This document shows positions 22,250 to 32,431 of a DNA stretch of 64,000 bases, piece by piece. Below the pieces are notes generated by a model. The model had not been told where the DNA came from, ran no database searches, and saw only the letters and a list, made by a program, of their open reading frames with translations. This DNA is from Paulownia fortunei (taxonomy: Eukaryota; Streptophyta; Magnoliopsida; Lamiales; Paulowniaceae): positions 15,562,001 to 15,626,000 of the forward strand of contig CM033121.1 in assembly GCA_019321725.1 (NCBI GenBank), read 5' to 3'. The translations under genes were made by a program, and so were the position numbers. The stretch's first letter is position 1. The number at the start of each line of letters is the position of its first letter.

Positions 22250-23575
22250 ATGACCAAGAAAAAATGTAGACAACAACAGATAACAGAGGTTACCAAGTTT
22301 GGAGACAAGATAAGCATTGTAGTTTAAGAGTTTCCAGTTGAGACTAAAAAATCTCACTCTAGTGTTTTGTTAAACACACCTAGAAAGATTTCAAATTTTG
22401 AGATGAACAACTCCCCTACTGTTTGTCGCACACTTGGGGTAGAATATTCATTTTTAGTGGCTTTATCTATGGAAGCAGCCAATGCCCCTTGGACCAGCCT
22501 TTTGTCTGAAAATAGGAAACTAGATGTAAGTTTGAAGCTTAATATGGTTGAAAACCTACTGATGAAGTCGTTTTGATGGATCAACATATAAATAATGTTG
22601 AGACTGCATGGGGGTACTGTTTAATGAGCTTCTTTGCCAGAAGATTTTCATGTAAATCTGTACTCTTTAAACTGCGTGACTCATGGAAGGTTATTATTTT
22701 GTGTATAGGAATGTGTGGTTGATCTTCAAATTTGTTGATGAACAAACTCGAAGTAAAGTGCTCGATGGTGGACTTTACTTTATTTTTGGTAGACCACTAA
22801 TGTTGAAAATCATGCCAAAATGTTTTGAGTTTGATGATAAGAAAATTCACACAATGTCGGTATGAGTTACGTTGCCAAAGTTACCCCTTGATTGCTGGAA
22901 TCCCATAGCTTTGAGCATGATTGCTTTTAAAATCGATAGATCGATTCAAATCGATAGCCTTACATCCACCAAGGGCAGGTTATCGTATGCCATAATTCTT
23001 GTTGTAGTTGATGCCTCAAAAGAACTGATACGAATGGTCCATACTAGAATGCCGATGGGCAAAATACGAGAGCAGTAGGTGATCTTCGAGCATGAATCAA
23101 AATTATGCTCTCACTGTAATATGATTGACCACTCATCAAAGGGTTGCTACTCGAACAATCAGCCTTATGGAAACAAAAGGGATATTGGTAAAGTAAACAC
23201 TTGCAAGAATAATCAAATTGTTGCTGCAAGGAGCAATATCAAAACATGTAATATCAAAACATGCAATATCAGAAGAACTTGGAAAAGAAAGAAACACAAC
23301 AAACTCAACAGGGTGCTGAAATTGAACTTGCTGAAATTGAAGGTCCATTACCGAGGTTATTAAAAAGAAAAGCAAACATAAGGGACAGGTGGTTATTAAA
23401 CATGAGGCCACAACCAAGCTATGAAATGCATGGGGCACGACTTGGGGAAGCAAAGAATGAAATCTCCAATCAAAATGCTACTACAGATTGTAAGTTGAAG
23501 GACATTGAAACTAAACATCTTCCCTCAACCATCAAGAAAGATAAAATAAGGGCTCAACCCCTTATATCCTCATGA
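22250..23575 (+). pseudogene. LINE F ORF1 (DUF4283), multiply broken
   Basis: It starts MTKKKCRQQQITEVTKFGDK, followed by an N-terminal region of its own subfamily (NMNNSPTVCRTLGVEYSF-like), then DUF4283 in pieces (LLSENRKLDVSLKLNM, ETAWGYCLMSFFARRF, DSWKV, IMPKCFEFDDKKIH). The knuckle area survives as CSHCNMIDHSSKGC (CCHC, about 23108-23150). The tail ends PLISS with TGA overlapping the ORF2 ATG. Several frameshifts and stops. It differs enough from A, C and D to be a second LINE subfamily, shared with G. Confidence 0.85.
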
Positions 23576-23705
23576 AGATTGTTTGTTGGAATATCAACGG
23601 TTTTAATATGCCCCTAAAACATAATAGAGTTGCACACCTTCTGAAACAACACAGTATTGACGTAATGGGTGTTCTGGAAATAAAGTTTAATCAAACTAAG
23701 CTATA
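23572..23705 (+). pseudogene. LINE F ORF2, first 44 codons of endonuclease
   Basis: MKIVCWNINGFNMPLKHNRV and IDVMGVLEIKF carry the metal-binding Asn and Glu positions of the endonuclease. The start overlaps the ORF1 stop (ATGA 23572-23575). At about 23705 it is fused to an RT fragment reading FRATSGLGVNVLKSRLYTIG. Confidence 0.8.
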
Positions 23706-23879
23706 ACGTGTCATGCGGAATAAGTTTAGAGCTACTTCAGGTTTAGGGGTCAATGTTTTGAAATCAAGGCTTTATACAATTGGTATTGTGGGAAGAGACT
23801 TGGAAGATATTTAGGTCATGACAATTTTCACTAGGGGATCCATGCTTTTTCAATATTTAGGCAGACCTTTTCAATACTG

Positions 23880-25665
23880 CGTTGTTTGAGAAAGTGTACA
23901 ATACCATTCTGTTTCAGTTGCATATTAAAACCCCTGATATTCCAGCAAGTAATCTTCATGAGGATATAAGAAGGGACTGACTCCTTCTTTTATCTTTCTT
24001 GATGGTTGAGAGAAGATGTTTAGTTTCAATGCCCTTCAACTTATAATCTGCAGTAGCATTTTGATTGGAGATTTCATTATTTGCTTCCCTAAGTCGTGCC
24101 CCATGCATTTCATAGCTTGGTTGTGGCCTTATGTTGCTCAAGTCATTCTTACATTGATGGTCATCATTTACCATCTATCCCTTACGTTTGCTTTTCTTTT
24201 TAGTAACCTCGGTAAAGGGACCTTCAATTTCAGTAGGTTCAATTTCAGCACCCTGTTGAGTTTGTTGTGTTTTTTTGTTTTCCAAGTTCTTCTGCATATT
24301 CATGTCGACAGAATTACCCGTTGCTTTGATATTGCTCCTTACAGCAACAATCTGATTATTCTTACGAGTGTTTACTTTACCGATATCCCTTTTTATTTCC
24401 ATAAGGCTGGATGTTCGAGTAGCAACCCTTTGAAGAGTGGTCAATCATATTACAGTGAGAGCATAATTTTGATTCATGCTCAAAGATCACCTACTACTCT
24501 CGTGTTTTGCCCGTCGGCATTCTAGTACGAACCATTCGTATTAGCTCTTTTGAGGCATCAACTACAATAAGAATTCTGGCATACGATAACCTGCCCTTGG
24601 TGGATGTAAGGCTATCGATTTGAATCGATCTACTGATTTTAAAAGTAATCATGCTCAAAGCTGTGGGATTCCAGCAATCAATGGGTAACTCTGGAAACAT
24701 AATTCATACCAACATTGTGTGAATTTTCTTATCATCAAACTCAAAACATTTTGGCATGATTTTCAACAATAGTGGTCTGCCAAAAATAAAGTAAGGTCCA
24801 CCATTGAGCACTTTACTTCGAGTTTGTTCATTAGCAAACTTGAAGATCAACCACATATTTTTATATACAAAATAATTGTAACCAACCTTCCATGAGTCGC
24901 ACAATTTAAAAAGTGTAGATTTACCTAAAAATCTTCCGGCAAAGAAACTCACTAAATAGTACCCCCATGCAGTCTCAACATTATCTATATGTTGATCCAT
25001 CAAAACGACTTCATCAATTAGGTTTTCAACCATATTAAGATTCAAACTTACATCTAGTTTCCTATTTTCAAAGAAAAGACTGGTGCAAGGGGCTTTGGCT
25101 GCTTCCGTAAATGAAGCCACTAAAATGAATATTCTACCCCAAGTGTGCGACAAACAGTAGGGGAGTTGTTCATCTCAAAGTTTGAAATCTTTTCAGGTGT
25201 GTTTAACAAAACACTAGAGTGAGATTTTCTGGTCTCAATTGGAAATTCGTGAACTACAGTGCTTATCTTGTCTCCAGACTTGGTAATCCCTATTATCTGT
25301 TGTTGTCCATGTTTTTTCCTGGCCATGGTCTGCTAAATCCACAAACTCATCAGGTAGAAGATGCTTGCTGAAACAAACTTAGTAATGTAGAGAAAATAGT
25401 CAGATTTCTCAAAAACCTGACATTTGCTGAAACCAAACAGGAGGAATGGTAAAACTGATATTAGGAATTGTGAATCAGAGACAAAACACTTCTGAAAGCT
25501 GGATTTCAACTCAAAAAGCTGGCTGAAATTTGAATTTTCCGTTAGGCGAGAAAAGACTGTTAGAAAATTTTTAAATTTTTGAACAAAGGAGCTTGCTGTG
25601 GCAGTCAGGCACCAAGTGGAATTTTCTCTAACTAGGTTGAGAACATCTCTCTCTAAATCAATGTT
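23880..25665 (-). mobile_element. LINE G, 5' part (mirror of LINE F)
   Basis: Minus-strand leader 25665-25327, ORF1 25326-23956, and the first codons of ORF2 to 23880, where it meets the RT scrap of LINE F. Leader wording (GAGAAAATTCCACTTGGTGCC) matches LINE F. The LINE H tail lies directly upstream on the minus strand. Confidence 0.85.
23956..25326 (-). pseudogene. LINE G ORF1 (DUF4283), broken
   Basis: Starts MARKKHGQQQIIGITKSGDK, then NNSPTVCRTLGVEYSF, and in a shifted frame LFFENRKLDVSLNLNMVENL, VETAWGYYLVSFFAGRFLGK and KIMPKCFEFDDKKIHTM (24704-25153). Next come FPELPIDCWNPTALSM (24494-24700), the region of the knuckle, and the tail ending SLLISS (23956). Three long frames cover almost the whole ORF, so it is less decayed than LINE F ORF1 and could guide its repair in an alignment. 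Confidence 0.88.
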
Positions 25666-25679
25666 CTTAGAGCTCTATA

Positions 25680-26875
25680 TTTTTTTATCAATAAATTAAA
25701 AATTTCATAGATCAAAAGGATATATAAAATACATTGGTATACCCAGGCGTGAAAACAAAACGGGAAGCCAACAATTAAGTTGTATACATGTGTTTTGATT
25801 CTATGAATGATAGTATCAACATGTGGCACTTCATTCTCAAAGATTTTCCTATTTCGAGCATTCCAACTGAAGTAGATCGTGCTTGCAAAGACAGACTTCT
25901 TTGCTACGTTCTACCAGGATGTGCCTCTAGTCTCTTTCTTGAGCCATTTTATTTACATGCTGACTATTTTCATTAATCTACCCATGTGAATCCAGTCTCT
26001 AATGCATTTTCATATTCTGTTGTTGGAAACTACATTCAAAGAATAAGTGTTGTAGAAAACATTCGGTCCAAAGTTTTGTCTATTTCAAGATGCTTGATTT
26101 GGTCCTTGATTAGCATTCTTGCTTTCGTACATAACCACATGATAAAGGCATGCTTAGGGGTGATGCATTGCTGTGATTTTATTGATGAACGGGGCATAGT
26201 ACATAACTTTTAGTCTTTTCGAGGCAAGGAGGATGCCCAAGTACCAAAAAACACATGTTTAACCACATCGGGGTCATGGTGAGGGGAAAACCCCAACAAA
26301 CAATACAAGGTGAGTGATCTGACAAACAACTCGGTGGTAAGAAATTAAAAAGAAATTCGCAAGGGGAGCACTTAATGTTCCATGATGCAATCTTCATAGT
26401 TATAAGAAAGAGGATGGCCCATTCCTCTTAAAATTATGTTTACTTGAACCCTGTTACGTCACATATTTCCCTTTCAGTTTTGCTCTCAAATCTATCTCAT
26501 AACTTTTGTTATCTTTGGTGTTCATTTGGTATACGCTCACTTTTCTTTTTTTCTTGGTGACCTCTGTGAAAGGTAAATCCAATGCTAAAAGTTGCCCTGG
26601 AATGTCCCGATCTGTTTCTAGCTGCTGGCCAATTTGCTCTTCCTCCAAAGGTGTCTTCCTAATATCAGTGTTAGGTTGTTGTGTAGTAGCCTCTTTGTTT
26701 ATTTTTTGAGTTGGTTTTGGTAAGCTGCAACCACCTATAGAGTGTCCAAAACTTTGCAATTTTCATAGAATTTTAGCTCGAACTCAAACACCACACGTTG
26801 AACTCTTATTTGGTCGTTAGGACGCTTGATTTTAATGGACCAAACTAACTCCTTAGCTAAAAAAAAATGCAAGTT
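25680..26875 (-). mobile_element. LINE H, internally deleted, with 3' tail
   Basis: Minus strand: end of ORF1 (26875-26394), endonuclease start joined to its end (MKIASWNIK directly to a FLPPSCLSDHSPCI block), then a jump to the RT thumb (VLGHPPCLEKTKSY, 26260), a jump to the zf-RVT region (26150), and the 3' end with an A-rich tail at about 25685. At least three internal deletions. The 5' end is truncated near 26875. Confidence 0.85.
26394..26875 (-). pseudogene. LINE H ORF1, C-terminal part
   Basis: Begins with wording of the region before the knuckle (ELVWSIKIKRPNDQIRVQRV), then a knuckle with lost residues (ENCKVL-DTL and FGHSIGGCSLPK). A Gln/Glu-rich linker follows, then LPFTEVTKKKRKVSV and a basic tail ending near the ATGA overlap at 26394-26397. 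DUF4283 is missing. Confidence 0.75.
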
Positions 26876-26905
26876 CCTTAGGAGTGGTTTCTAAAAGTTG
26901 AAAAG

Positions 26906-27229
26906 ATAAAATTCAATTCATTAAGGATAGACTGAGTAATGAGTCTCTAGATGATATTCGATTGACTTTTGAGATGCATTCTTGTAAATTCATGCATCGT
27001 GTAATTCTTGATTTTTAGAATCACTTTCGGGATGAATATGAGCATTATTGTCCTGAGAATCTAACATTAAAAGACCATATTTGCCAGTTATAAGAAAACT
27101 GGATGGGAAATATATCCTCAACCCATAGAGGGCGTTTAAGACGTTACTGTAATAAAAGAGGAAGATGTGAGTCACAGCCACAACACTATGTACATTCACA
27201 TGTAAGTAGCTAATTTTCAAATTTTGTGT
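26906..27229 (+). pseudogene. Unidentified coding-like fragment with two in-frame stops
   Basis: One plus-strand frame reads for about 108 codons with only two stops and protein-like composition: DKIQFIKDRLSNESLDDIRL, TFEMHSCKFMHRVILDF, stop, NHFRDEYEHYCPENLTLKDH, ICQL, stop, ENWMGNISSTHRGRLRRYCN, KRGRCESQPQHYV. It is not LINE, gypsy or copia wording known to me. It lies between LINE H and the LOG-like fragment, on the same strand as the latter. A decayed host exon is one reading, chance openness another. I do not assign a function. Confidence 0.35.
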
Positions 27230-27351
27230 CTTTATTTTCAACATTTCTGATAAAAGAAAAAGACGTGTAATAAATACATTCTCTATTCACATCTCAATAA
27301 ATAACACCGTACTTACTCTATTTTTGCACAACTCACTTTATTCAAAAAAAA

Positions 27352-27699
27352 ATGGAAGAGTTTTCAACTCGCAAATTCAACTGTATTTAAATTTTTTGTG
27401 TAACCAATTCAAAGAAAATGGTGAGTTTACAGAGGTAGCCAATAACCTTGGTCTTTAACAGAAAAAAAAATTCATTTAGTGTATGGAGGAGGTAGTCTAG
27501 GGATAATGGGGAGTGTTGCTACTTCTGGAGTCAAAGTTTTAGGAGTTATCCAAAAACCTTAATAGTACAAAATATCACAGGTATGATAATCGGAGATAAG
27601 CTAAAAGTATCGCATATTCAGGACAGAATGCCTAACAAGTTAAATAATGTGAATGCATTCATCACTCTATCTTGTGGTTTGAGTACGCTGGAGGAATTA
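27352..27699 (+). pseudogene. LOG-like (cytokinin riboside 5'-monophosphate phosphoribohydrolase family) fragment
   Basis: Enzymes of the LOG family release active cytokinin bases from their nucleotides in the cytosol. The translation follows the family order with one frameshift (about 27420) and stops: MEEFSTRK, IFCVTNSKK, FTEVANNLG, stop, HLVYGGGSLGIMGSV (27473), VLGVIQKP, two stops, ITGMIIGDKLKV, SHIQDRM and NAFITLSCGLSTLEELL. The active-site signature PGGxGTxEE is degraded to SCGLSTLEE (P, G and G lost). About 115 codons are contiguous without an intron. It ends where LINE I begins, so it may be a retrocopy fused to the LINE. Wording resembles LOG10-like members most. Confidence 0.72.
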
Positions 27700-29050
27700 T
27701 TACCCACTTGGCCTTTGCAGACGGCCTTATTTTGATGGCTAGAGGCGACATGTTATATGTTGAGATATTAATGCATTGCTCGCGGGACTTAAGGAACAGA
27801 TCTAGATTAGGAATCAATGCATTGAAATCGAGCCTAAACACAGTAGGTACTATTGGGCAAGAGTTGGAAAAAAACCAAGAACTGACTAATTTTCCTAGGG
27901 GATCTATGCCTTTCATCCCCTAGCGGCAGAAAAATTGAAGGTCATGCATTTTGCACTATTTATTGATAAAATTACCTCTTATATTATTGCATGGACTAGC
28001 ACTTCATTATCTTAGGCTAGGAGGATAGAACTTATACGAACAGTGCTGCAAGGTGTAGAGTGCTTTTGGTTGTCGATTTTCTCAATTCTAACCACAGTTA
28101 TATCCAGTATTATGAGGATATGCAGATTTTTTCTATGGGGATCCAGAAATGCACTGGTGGTGTGGAGAGAAACTTGTCTCCCAAGGATGAAGAAGGCTTT
28201 AGGTTTAGGGACACCAAAAGCTGGAATTTGGCACTCTAAACTAAGTTGCTATGGAATATTCATGCCAAGAAAGACACTTTATGGGTACGTTGGATTAATA
28301 GTTTTAACTTGAATGGGGTATCCATTTACGACTAGACTCCACGTAAGGGGGAGAAAGACTCCACGTAAAGGTGATTCCCCCCCATTCAAGAAAATAGTAG
28401 ACATCTAGAATTTATTGATTAAATTGTTGGGCACAAAATAGAAGGCTGTCCAACAGCTTTCTAAGTGATTTGATAGATCTGATTTTGATATATCACGGGC
28501 ATACGAATTTTTCAGACTGAATGGAACGAAGAAGCCATGGGCTAGGGACATTTGGACACCTTACATCACACCAAAACATTCCTTTATTCTATGACTTTGT
28601 GCCAAAGGAAGACTCCTCACAAAAGATCGGATTAAGCACATGGATATTGATGGGATTTCTGCCTATGTGAAGGGAACTTGAAAATTCGCACCATCTATTC
28701 TTTAATTATAGTACTTGTAGCACAATTTGGAAGCACATAAGGGGCTGGATTGGCATCAACAGATCTATGTCCAATATCAATAGCACACTTAAATGGATTA
28801 AAAAAGAAGTTGGAGGGACATTGTGGCACAACACAGCAAAGCAAAGAAGATTGCTTTGGCACGCACTGTTTACTAGATATAGACTGCATGCAACAGGAAT
28901 TTTTTTGAAGATGTCCCCTTCATTGTTCACAAGATCCAAACACATGTATTCAAGACCTTATTCACCTTGTATCCATATGTTTTGACTCTTTTTTAGATGC
29001 CTACCATTGGTCTTAGAGTTGAGTGAGCTTTAGTTTGGTTAACACCTTTA
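27697..29050 (+). mobile_element. LINE I, 5'-truncated, fused to the LOG-like fragment
   Basis: Starts at RT motif C (ITHLAFADGLILMARGD, 27687-27740; FADG instead of FADD) and runs through the thumb (FPRGSMPF), VLQGVECFWLSI (28040), ICRFFLWGSRNALVVWRETC, LPRMKKALGLG, the zf-RVT region (TPYITPKHSFIL, LTKDRIKHMDIDG, 28555-28650), WNIHAKKDTLW and the C-terminal MYSRPYSPCIHMF to about 28985. No clear A-tail; Tat gag sequence on the minus strand follows near 29060. Stops and frameshifts throughout. Confidence 0.85.
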
Positions 29051-29059
29051 TAGGTTTGT

Positions 29060-30190
29060 GTAAGTGGTATACTTGCTCCACTGGACGATTGGTGGGGAAG
29101 TGAGAATTAGCTCCATTCCCTGTGTGTGTTAGGGCTCTCCGAGAGCTCGAGGAGTCTCTACTTGACGATTCTCTAGAGATGATCGTTATCACACCTGTAG
29201 TTAGGAAGTTCTCTTCTCCTCCGCTGCCCCTTTGTCTCTGTCTACTTCCTCCATCTTGCTCTCAAGGTTGGTTGCATTTTCTAGGAGCATTATGTTAATG
29301 TTGATTACGGCGGTGATCGGGGGCCTTATCCACAAACTCAATCAGATGGCCCTTACGAATCAGCCTCTCAATCTCCTATTTTAAATTAAAACAATCCTCA
29401 GTAGTGTGTCATTTATCCCGTGGAAGCGAAAATACTTGTCTGATTTTGCTCTCTAAGAGCTTTCTCTCAATAAGCAAGGTGGTTGGACTAAACCTTATTG
29501 CTCGGCCACCACCTAAACTTCTGACAGTCGGGCACTGAAGGGAGCAAATCGAGAGTGTGTAATTGAAGGGGGAGGCGCCTATCATCCTTTTTCCTTTTCT
29601 CTGACCTTTTATCTTCCCATTGCTTTCTCTTTCTAGTAGTACTTAGTCCCATTGTCTCCTCAATGCAAATATACTTTTCTGCCTGCTTCAACAATTCCTC
29701 CAATGTCACTAACGCTTTTTGCTATAAATTCCTTGAATCTTCTACAGTGGAGATTTTGTTACATTATCCCTACTAGCAACTCATAGTTGACGTGGGGGAC
29801 CTTGTGCACACCCTCCATAAAATGTCGGACATAGTCTCGAAGGGGCTCTCCTTCTTTCTCGGCTATTGAAAATAAGTATGCAATTGTCTTTGGATACTTG
29901 CGATTAATGGAAAACTAAGGGAAGAATCACTATGTAAGTTGCTCCAAGTTAGTAATTGTTCCTCTAGGTAGTTGATTAAACCAAGTTAGAGCTTGTTTGG
30001 TTATGACGTGTGATGGAAGCTGAAGAAGTAGAGAAGTCTCATACAGCAAAACCCACAACAGTACTCAACACCGATGGCCATTTGGTGGAATACATGTCCC
30101 TCACGAGAGTCATCGTCGAAGCAAAGAAATGATGTCTTCCTAATAAGCAGTCAACATTAACTTAGAGCGAGTACTGGGGGTACCTAATCT
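29060..30190 (-). mobile_element. Tat-type Ty3/gypsy gag remnant
   Basis: Minus-strand wording of Tat/Ogre-type Gag: YPKTIAYLFSIAEKEGEPLR then DYVRHFMEGVHKVPHVNYEL (about 29885-29780), TLEELLKQAEKYICIEET (29709), KRKQWEDKRSEKRKKDDRR, DKYFRFHGINDTLL (29430) and EFVDKAPDHRR (29340). The tail runs to NRPVEQVYHLH-like sequence near 29060. Stops and frameshifts break it, and no pol follows. Confidence 0.8.
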
Positions 30191-30429
30191 CTAATATAGC
30201 AAGACAGAACTAAGGAAAATCCCTGAGGATGAGGATCTGAGTAAAGATGGAAGCAGCAAAAAAAATTGCCAAGTGTTCATCTGGTGAGAAAACGTCCCCC
30301 TAAGAACGCCCTTTCCAATACAATGATAGACATCTTTCCCAAGGGCATCTTCCTCAAGTTCAGCGATAAACGCCTCCACTTGGAACACACTTGTGAAGTC
30401 CAATGATAAGCGCCCCCTGGAACACACTC

Positions 30430-31080
30430 GTAAAGTCCAATAGTTTTAGTAGCTATTAGAGGCCATCTCCTCCAGCAATTCATAAGCCTCTTTTAGTTTT
30501 TTATTCATAATGGTACCTCATGCCGCTGCATCAATCATTGACTGATTAGCGGGAGATAAACCATTATAGAATGTTTGTGCCTATAACCATGTGGGAAGAC
30601 CATGATGTGGGCATTTCCTTAGCATGTCCTTGGCGGGTAATGAATTCAACCAACATTTTACTTTATCTCGTAAAGAGAAAGGGAAGAGCTTCAACCTTAT
30701 TGCATCATCCATTACACCGTTGTGCTTGAATGTATCACAAATCTCAAGAAAATTTATAATATATGCGTTTGGATCATCACTCGGTAGGCCACCAAATTAG
30801 ACTGATGTTCGAATTATTTGGATTATGGTCCATTTGGTCTCGAATGTGTTGACTTGAATGGTCGGCCCCTGAATGCTCGAAGTAGTACCATTGATGGATG
30901 GTTTGGCATAATCCAACAAAGAGCGTGTATTTGCATCTTGCTCATTATTTGCCATACCTTTTTTTCTTTTCTATTCAACTCACGAAATGTTTTTTCAATT
31001 TTAGGATCGTATAACATGAGTTCTTGAAAACTAGAATAGGTCATGCACAAAATTTGAAACCGCAAAAGAAAAATAACCAA
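30430..31080 (-). pseudogene. Athila-type gag fragment with internal deletion
   Basis: Minus strand: VQFGGLPSDDPNAYI-like with a stop at the first Gln (30800), INFLEICDTFKHNGVMDDAI, RLKLFPFSLRDKVKCWLNSL (about 30690), then directly LRKCPHHGLP, FYNGLSPANQSMIDAAA and GTIMNKKLKEAYELLEEMAS (30440). The usual 40-60 residues between the SWLNSLP and RRCPHHGLP blocks are deleted. It is joined at about 30430 to a short degraded stretch with an imperfect 40-base tandem repeat (30360-30430), then to Tat gag. Confidence 0.85.
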
Positions 31081-32431
31081 AAGTATAATAAAATAAAGAG
31101 AAAAAAATGAATATTAAAGATAGATATTGAGAACTAAAAAATACAATGAAAGAAAAATAATATACAAAAATTAAGTTAAAGTTAAAAAGAGTTGATTTCA
31201 ATATTGTTTATAATACAATCCGCGACACCAATGCCCAAACCTTGAGGTTGTTCAAAACCAACTTACTAGCAAGTGCACTAGTCAAGTAATAAAGATTATT
31301 CTGGATTGTCGTACCTAAGGGATTAAGTAAACAAGTACTAAAATAAAAACTTTTCCTAACTTTATTTAGAAGATCAAATATGATGGATGAATATTTTAAC
31401 AATGAAGTATGTAGGAAAAAAAAAGACAATTTAAAGTAAAGGCTAAAGCATATAGGTTCACCGATTCCCTTCAATGTATTATTCCACTTACTATAGTTAT
31501 AAGAAATATACTTTTCATGTGACAATGGAATTTTCAAAGTTAATCATTATTTTTTTCAAGAGATATCAATTCTACCATTACCTAACAATCTACTATATCT
31601 CTGTGTAGATTTAATTAAATAAGAGTGCCTAACCAATCCATGAAATCCATTAGTTATTGACAAGCATTATGCCTATGACTATTGCATGTATTAATTCATA
31701 TATCTTTATATTCAATAAATTCATGGCATGTATTATTAGAACACTTGTTTCCACACTACCTCTTGGTCTCAATTACAACGAAGCAAATATATTAAAAGAA
31801 GATCATACTTCTAATAGCATTAAGATCATAATACATGCTCAATATAAAATCAAATAATCTTATACCATAATAAGTACAAATACTACACTTCCAAAAACCA
31901 GCTAACCATAGCCTCAGTTTAGGAAGCTTAGCACATAAAAATCATAATAAAACTGAAATAACATAAATTAAGCATTACAAATCAAGAATCTAATGAAGAA
32001 AAATGAAGAAAAATAGATATGAGAAATGAATAAGAAATCTAGCAAGACATTAAGTATGTCTGCAGAAATCTGTCTTCCTAATGTCTCTCCTTTATCTCTC
32101 ATTTTTTTCTCACTTATTTTCTTAAGCTAGACTCCTTTGCTCTCCTCTGGTTAATGCTTATCTCCCCCTTTCATATCCAAGCCCATGCTCTATTTTTCTC
32201 TTATTTTAATTTATTTTTTAAAACAAGAAGCCACATGTTGAAATCTACCAATTAATCTACCTGTCTCTTTTGACTACTTTTTTCCTTTGTTAAAGGTTGA
32301 ATTAGCTATTATGGTCTTCTACAAATCTTTAGCCCTATGTGTCAGCTTTCATTTCTAGCTAGATTCACCTAATTCCAATTACTAGGGAGAAATTTAGGCT
32401 TGATTTATGGAGATGTATTTGAATAGAGAGA
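31081..32431 (-). repeat. Probable Athila 5' leader, PBS-like site and LTR
   Basis: Upstream of the gag on the minus strand, TTGGTGTCGCGGATTG at about 31220-31235 resembles a worn Athila PBS. Next to it is the block GCAAGTGCACTAGTCAAGTA and sequence typical of the 3' end of such LTRs. The rest, to the copia LTR at 32432, is AT-rich and non-coding. The LTR start was not located, and identification is by context. Confidence 0.45.

Larger units (their letters stand above)
21869..23870 (+). mobile_element. LINE F, 5' part with ORF1 and ORF2 scraps
   Basis: Leader 21869-22249, ORF1 22250-23575, first 44 codons of ORF2 (23572-23705), then a jump to a piece of RT after motif C (23706-23870, matching 7795-7940 of LINE A). 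There the orientation flips. It follows the LINE D tail with only AGCTCTAAG-type sequence between. Confidence 0.85.
21341..26150. repeat. Large imperfect inverted repeat of LINE pairs
   Basis: The left arm (21341-23705: end of LINE D plus first part of LINE F) is the reverse complement of the right arm (26150-23880: end of LINE H plus first part of LINE G). Matching points include 21341/26140, 21868/25685, 22250/25326 and 23572/23959. Divergence is substantial, with indels, so the arms are old or were never identical. The centre (23706-23880) holds a short RT scrap. Confidence 0.85.

Noticed and set aside
24016..24525. 169-codon plus-strand ORF with hydrophobic stretches
   Set aside because: Antisense shadow of LINE G ORF1; hydrophobic runs come from the reverse of Lys/Asn-rich codons.
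29100..29300. Possible host exon with CTCTCCGAGAGCTCGAG text
   Set aside because: Minus-strand translation continues the Tat gag C-terminal wording (EFVDKAPDHRR onward), so the element explains it.
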